Assembly (NCBI GenBank): GCA_015680685.1
Contig: MNCI01029318.1
Span: 43,244 to 68,481 of the forward strand
From: Gnetum montanum
Lineage: Eukaryota > Streptophyta > Gnetopsida > Gnetales > Gnetaceae
Length of the DNA stretch: 25,238 nt
Direction: 5' to 3'
Shown: piece after piece, positions 20,036 to 25,238 of the stretch
Layout: every line of letters begins with the position of its first letter
Position numbering within the stretch: the stretch's first letter is position 1
The notes under the pieces: model-generated
Databases searched by the model: none
Told to the model about the DNA's origin: nothing
The model's input: only the letters and a program-made list of their open reading frames with translations
Program-made: the position numbers and the translations under genes

Positions 20036-20577
20036 TTATTGCCGCCATGATGGAGCAGTAAGCTGGGATTGACAGGAACCCAAAAAACTGTTACTTTCCA
20101 TTTTATTTTTACCAATGATAGCAGAAGAAGTAATGGAATTTTCTCCAACGCATATGCAATCCTTAGAATCGCAGTGGCCCCCAGAGCCATAGCTTCTGAT
20201 GCAGTAGTCCATGCACTGCTTCGGATTGCCCGGGCAGCCATGCTTTCTGAGCTTATTTAACTCCTCTTTCAACCTCATCTCTGCATCAGTCATTTCATTG
20301 AATTCTCAACTCATGCAAATTGCATTCAAATGGATAGAACAAAACAAGTCACAGTTCAAAGAAACCCCTTTGAGAAAAACATTTAAATGGATGACAAATG
20401 TTGTATTCAACCCTGGCCCTCGCCCGGGTAGCTGATTAAAGAGAAGAAAAGAAAAAAATGTGGGCATTTATTACCCCTGGATTGAACAGTTATAGTTAGT
20501 AGCAGTAGCAGCAACATGAAGCTGAGCTTTACAGCATTAATGCTCGCTCTTCTTCCTTGCCGACCCGGTACTGCCAT
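20036..20577 (-). CDS. Secreted six-cysteine (invertebrate/fungal-type) defensin-like peptide
   Basis: Two exons on the minus strand, 20577-20475 and 20304-20036, with a 170-nt intron (donor CCAGGG|GTAATAA, acceptor GTTGAG|AATTC, phase 1), give a 123-residue precursor. The start codon has a good context (ATCATGG) about 110 nt below a TATA box. Residues 17-31 form a leucine-rich signal-peptide core with likely cleavage near VQS|R (31-34). Residues 35-55 are a highly charged helical pro-region ending in LRK. Cysteines are at 58, 65, 69, 79, 84 and 86, spaced C-x6-C-x3-C-x9-C-x4-C-x-C, with G77-x-C79 as gamma-core. This is the CS-alpha-beta pattern of arthropod, mollusc and fungal defensins; expected bonds are 58-79, 65-84 and 69-86. 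Canonical plant defensins have eight cysteines. The domain (56-88) has little net charge, unusual for a membrane-active peptide. The tail (89-123) adds an unpaired Cys112 and may be replaced by a third exon. Function in defence or signalling is inference. It is the only copy without lesions. Confidence 0.72.
20305..20474 (-). other. Intron 1 of the intact gene
   Basis: GT at 20474-20473 and AG at 20306-20305 bound a 170-nt phase-1 intron. The acceptor context (TGAG|AATT) and the donor context (CCAGGGGTAATAAATG) are conserved in copies A and, except for the mutated GT, B. That supports this splice over a single-exon reading starting at the internal ATG 20293. Confidence 0.7.
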
Positions 20578-20688
20578 GATGCCAAGCTTTTTAATACCTC
20601 TGTGTCAAATTGAAAACGATTCTAAGCAGGGAAGTTGCTATTGCTTTTTCTCTGTTCTACTTGTATTCAGTGAATGAATGTGGTGTGG

Positions 20689-20696
20689 TATTTATC
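20689..20696 (-). promoter_or_regulatory. TATA box of the intact gene
   Basis: The minus strand reads GATAAATA followed by CCACACCACATTC. The position is about 112 nt upstream of the ATG, implying a 5' leader of about 80 nt. The core and its CCACAC flank are shared with copies A, B and E. Confidence 0.55.
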
Positions 20697-20934
20697 CCAC
20701 AAAAAAGTGGACACAATGGAATGGAGGAGGTTTTGTGGCTACGTCAGGTTTGTTTTCTTGTCATCATTCTAATTGCAACTAGCTTTGCTATATTTACATG
20801 TAAACTGCTTTTATGTCTATCACATGAGAACGCTTGCACTCAAAAACCGTTCACTTTACACTATCACTGGCCAATTAATTTCAAAAAGAACTCCTCTTCT
20901 AAAATAGAATTTAATATACTTATTGTGAAATGAA

Positions 20935-23105
20935 TCACAGTGATATGTGTAAATAAAAAATTTTACCAACAACATATTCTATTTTTAAGTTACAAAGAAC
21001 ACTTAAAAATTATGTACCATTTTTTAAAAGGGTAAAATAAGACAATGCTGAACTTTTTCTTTAATGTGGCCTTCAAGTTTGCTGTATGTTGGTAAAAGTC
21101 AACTCTTTTTTTCATCACTATCATCAATGCATTGCTCATGAATTTAAGCAATCAATTTTAACAATTCCAAAAGAGAATTGAATACCTATCTCTTGTTCTA
21201 GGTAATGATTGTTTTTGCCATGGCAAATTGAAGCCTTCAGCCAAAGAAAATAGACACAGATTAAGTTGCTATCCAAGAATGTGCCATTTATAATCTAAAT
21301 TAATTGTTTTAAGAATTTTTACTCACAATCTAATGTGAATGGATAGGATATTTATATGAAACCTTATAATATCATCATTATTACTTTTATTTTATTTAAT
21401 AAGTTAAGATACTTTTAAATTTCATAACTTGTTAATCATTAATTATATTATGTTTAAAATAGAACAATGTTTACACTAAGCTTTAGATTCTCTTGGGTTT
21501 AGGATTAATATTATTATTTGATTAATTAATTAATTAATTTTGATATTTTAAAATTTAACTAGTTGAATATTGCTAAGGCTAAGTTATAAGGCAAAATTTT
21601 AATTTGAAAATTAGCAAATAATTGAGGAGGAGGAAGTAGAAAATAACTCCAACAAACAAAAAGTGATTCATCAAACAATTAAATATTGACACAAACTCGA
21701 ACCTCATCTATTTTTTCTAAAATGAATATTTTAAAAATGTTGTAAGAGTATGTGAAATAAAATATGAAACTCAAATGTTTCATATCATATTGAATAGTTT
21801 TTCCCTTTACTTCTTTGGTCTTTCTTTCTAGAGTTGGACTATGATAATATTTTTTGAGCAATTCATTATTTAATCTCTTTTGCATATAATCAAACCATAT
21901 AATACCATATTCCTAAAACTCCTAGAACTTATTGGCAAAAGATGTAATTCAATGTTTTCCTCTAATATTAGTATTCTACAATTTATATCTTCTTGAAATA
22001 TTAAATATCCATTTAAGCATTAGCATTTCTACCATATCAATTTATAGTTGATACCTCTTTTTTACAATCCAACAAGGAGGATCATTAGTGTTGGTTCTCA
22101 TTCAGATTTTGCAATTGATGACATTAATTTGATAGAAATACTTAAAAATCACATTAATTTTCCTTTTTTCTTATTAGCCTTTTAATTTTTTAAAATACTT
22201 TTTTCAAACTTTGAAAAGGAAGAATACAGTTTAGTAGTTTCAAACATATTTATATTAAAATTTTCAATCACAAGTTATAACCATTGAATTAGACATAATT
22301 GATTTAATTAAAATTTTGGTTTTCACATTTTACAATGACAATTTTATGTTATGCATTTTGTGCATTATTCTAATTCTTTATTTTTATGTTCATGTCCTAT
22401 ATCAAGACCGTTTTGGGTTTAATTTTTACTTATGTCTATTGAGACTTTCTTAGATCTATTGGACCTATTGAACAACATTAATACTAGATCTAATTTACTT
22501 ATGAGACCATACCATCAAATCACACCACCTTTACTTGTGTTCATTAAGATTCTCTATTGGACTTATTGGATTACATAAATTTTACTTATGTCCCTTAGAT
22601 CTATTGAACTAGATTGGTTTTAAAATTACTTTTACAAAATCTTTTTCTTTATAACATTCCCTGTTGGAATTGATTCTATTACTTGGGATTTTCCAATGCT
22701 AATACTTTTACCACTAAGCTAAAACCTCATTTTAAATAATGTTTAAGTATAACATCATCATCCTAGTCTTATCCCAAAAAAATGGAATTGACTACATGAG
22801 TTCTTTTTTCCCATTTACTTCTATGGGTTTGACATTTACCTTAGGATTTAGAGTTAAGAAGTTGGCGATTTATGTATCACTTTGAGTTGCAAAAGTTGGT
22901 TACCCAATTGATCTAGTTTGAGAAAGGTCTAGGGCTCATGATGTAACTAAAAGCTTATGTATTGTGCTTGCTTTATGTATTTGGTTGCTCGAGATATCTA
23001 AGTGAAAAAAGAAAGTGACATTAGTGTGAATTCTCTTTCAAAGCATGAGTTGAGATGAGCAAGTAAGGGTGAAACAAGTTAAAGGTGATAAACGTTGGGT
23101 TGTCT
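20935..23105. other. Long AT-rich intergenic stretch, no gene seen
   Basis: It contains an ATTA microsatellite ('attaattaattaattaattt', about 21519-21539). Short dispersed repeats of 'acttatgtc' and 'tctattgga.(c/t)tattg' occur between 22420 and 22620. No coding sequence is convincing. The 68-codon minus frame at 21679-21885 is in pure AT-rich DNA. Confidence 0.6.
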
Positions 23106-23117
23106 ATTTCAATTATA

Positions 23118-23187
23118 TTCCCCACCCCTTCTCCTCTCCTCTCTCTCTCTCTCTTCCCCCATCTGTTGTGGGGGATTTTTTCTAGGT
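23118..23187. repeat. CT microsatellite followed by a C/G-rich hairpin
   Basis: A pyrimidine run with (CT)n at about 23135-23153 leads into 'tcccccatctgttgtgggg' and 'ga' (about 23155-23175). This can fold as a 7-bp stem TCCCCCA/TGGGGGA with a 7-nt loop, followed by six T. It stands out from its AT-rich setting. No gene is attached to it. Confidence 0.6.
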
Positions 23188-25125
23188 AGGTGGTTAATCT
23201 ACCACATCAACCAAACCTCACTATTTTTGGTTGGACCTCACCGAAGTAAGATCCTTTGGTTGATGCTAAGATAATGTAAACCAACATTATGACAAAGAGA
23301 AGTTGTAGAAGAGGGATGTTCTTGAAGCTAGAATATCTACTAAATGTGGACTTATCCTTTAGCTTCATGGGTAAAGACATATAAATGTTTAGAGGCTTTT
23401 TTGGATATTCCTTTTGGTGCACAACATCTACAAGCTTACAAACACAGTCATAAATGTCTATCATTATAGAAGGTTGGTCATGCACGAGATCATGTCAATC
23501 AAGGAGAACAAGGACTATTTGCTGCCACCCATCTCAACCCTTGATGTATGTTATAGATTCTATAGTATTCATCCTTAGAATCTGGAAAGTAATATGGTGA
23601 ACCCAATAGAAAATTTCATCACTACCATCGTTAAAACTAATAAAGCAAATAGTTAACCCATCATATCATCCAAATAAATTGAAAATATTGAGAAGTTCAA
23701 ATTGACAACTCATGACATTGTTTCAATTTACATTAACATAATAATAATATTTTGTCTATCTAGGATACAAGTTTTAAAACTTTTTATTCCTTTGAAGAAA
23801 GCATATTCAAATTGGCCTAATAGTTTTGAACATATTGCATAGCAAAAGAAAACATAATAGGGGCCCCTTTTTCTAGTTATACATAGAAAGATAGGAATAA
23901 ATGGCTACTATTCTGGGTATTCATCTCATTCTATGAGGTGCTAGTTATTTTCTTCTCATATTTAAAGCTTGGTTTTTTGGCAATATATGAGGAAATAAAG
24001 TTGTTCATTTAGTTTCATATAAAGAAAGAGCAAATAAAGGATTCATCACACTTTCCATAGCTAAAAAAGGCTCATGAGAGTATATAGGCAAGAAGAAATA
24101 TTCATTGCACTAAAAATTTAAAATACCTAAATATTCATCTTCAATGGTTAAATATGTCGATTGTGTAGTACAAATACAATTGAAGATGAATACCACATGA
24201 GCACATTAGACATTGATGGGATATTACAATTGCAAATTTGGTTAATTTTCTCCAAATGTTAGCAAGAACACTTAATTTTTAAAACTCATAATATGTATAT
24301 TTCTACTATCCAAAAAATTTGAAGGGCTTATAAATGTAATTCAATTTTATTTTCAAAATTAAAATCTATAAGAACAACATGAAGAATAGTTTTTTAAAAA
24401 AATATATTCATCATTAATTGCTTTTTGTTTTACCATGGAAATTACATGAAGAATACTTTCAAGAGAAAGAAGGAAAAGTCAGTACTCTTATTAAGTAATT
24501 TAGGTTATGAAAATTCAATATACTTCATTTACATGAATACTTTTTAGTTCTTGTTAGAATATAACTTTTCTATCTCTAACTAATCACTTCAAAAGCTCTT
24601 GGAAAATCAAGAGCCATACTAGTCTAATTAAGTACCTAAGGATATTATCAAAATGTTGAGGAACATTTGCATTTAATTTTGAAATTCACCATTCATGCTA
24701 AATTACATGAAAGATGTATAATCTATGCTTCATTAGAATCTACTTAAGTTTTACTAAAAGAAGCTTTTTAGATTACAATTGAAAATCACTTCAATGTACC
24801 TTTTAGCTTTGACATAGATTTATACAAGAAAATGGGTATATGCATATTCTTAACTAATGGGAGTAATGATGTTAAATTTTTTGTTAATCAATTTTACTTT
24901 TAAAACTTAATTCTAAGTCTTTGCACTTAATTTGATGATATTAACTTAATTCTACTTTTGATAATATAGTATATGAATAATTACAAGGGGGTGGGAGAAG
25001 TGCATCAAGGTATGAATAGCAAGAGGTCTTAAGGCTCTCTATGCTTTAAAAAGCAAGTGTAAGGACTTAGGATTCTAGAAAATAAAATTTTCAAACTATC
25101 ATCTATCTTGTTATATTGTATGTGA
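23188..25125. other. AT-rich intergenic stretch, no gene assigned
   Basis: A minus-strand frame of 92 codons (23485-23207) has a short hydrophobic segment in its second half (LLQLLFVIMLVYIILAS) but no known domain, no signal at its start and no conserved copy here. It could be a decayed transposon piece or chance. Nothing else is supported. Confidence 0.45.
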
Positions 25126-25238
25126 TGAGTGGCGAGGTACCCCTACACTCAACCATACGAAATGAGCGTCGCACGCGTGATCCGATTGAACTCCGAAGAT
25201 GGACTAGTTGTGGCACCTAGATAGTTAGCCTTAGGTCG
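25126..25238 (-). repeat. Dispersed ~400 bp block, copy 4 (inverted, cut by window edge)
   Basis: It starts 'gatgagtggcgaggtacccc', then 'caaccatacgaaatgag' and 'gtgatccgattgaactcc'. This is the reverse complement of the ends of copies 1 and 3 and has the same orientation as copy 2. It is closest to copy 1 in the first 40 bp. The TGAGTGG start again marks the block edge. Confidence 0.75.

Noticed and set aside
20069-20435. Two plus-strand ORFs opposite exon 2 and intron 1 of the intact gene
   Set aside because: They are shadows of the minus-strand coding exon. Neither shows a known motif.
20516-20677. Plus-strand frame opposite exon 1 of the intact gene, starting MKLSFTALMLALL, which looks like a signal peptide
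   Set aside because: It is antisense to the real leucine-rich signal-peptide exon, whose complement is also hydrophobic. It has no promoter of its own, no spliced continuation and is not conserved in copies A and B.
23207-23485. Minus-strand 92-codon frame with a hydrophobic segment
   Set aside because: A single hydrophobic stretch in AT-rich DNA is common by chance. No homologue was recognised and there is no second exon or promoter.
1-25238. Possible CRISPR array, tRNA or rRNA gene, or bacterial operon
   Set aside because: No regularly spaced direct repeats with unique spacers, no cloverleaf sequence I could support, no rRNA motif, and no closely packed long ORFs.

Overview
The window looks like nuclear DNA from a large-genome plant, possibly a gymnosperm. 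It is strongly AT-rich and gene-poor. It carries old LTR-retrotransposon debris at both edges, including the plant Ty3/Gypsy-type polypurine context 'aactcgaggatgag' next to an LTR start. The plant assignment is inference from this repeat style and from intron and promoter form; no housekeeping gene is present to confirm it. I see no rRNA, tRNA, CRISPR or bacterial-type operon.

Layout. 1-3290: two decayed LTRs (from about 94 and about 1581), a dead retrotransposon reading frame (1051-1392), and three copies of a ~400 bp block in both orientations; a fourth copy enters at the right edge (25126-25238). 3291-6120: no gene. 6130-6670: an isolated GC-rich, ORF-dense island with a TATA box, a start codon and a strong splice donor, but one in-frame stop. 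6770-9700 and 9700-12560: a ~2.9 kb direct tandem duplication (units A and B), each with a dead copy of a small secreted-peptide gene on the minus strand. 13840-16300: a partial unit C and a large imperfect inverted repeat with a further gene remnant at its centre, on the plus strand. 16300-19800: AT-rich DNA with local duplications and no gene. 19820-20700: the only apparently intact gene (unit D, minus strand). 20940-25120: AT-rich DNA without a recognisable gene.

The main content is a small gene family. The intact member (exon 1 at 20577-20475, exon 2 from 20304) encodes a signal peptide, a charged pro-region and a six-cysteine domain with spacing C-x6-C-x3-C-x9-C-x4-C-x-C and a GGxC gamma-core. 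That is the spacing of arthropod, mollusc and fungal (six-cysteine, cis-) defensins rather than the usual eight-cysteine plant defensin. Three other copies (A, B and inverted E) are broken. They keep recognisable promoters, exon 1 and splice sites, which supports the gene model and shows birth-and-death evolution. The only expected partner activity is secretion and disulphide folding; no dedicated processing or immunity gene lies in the window.
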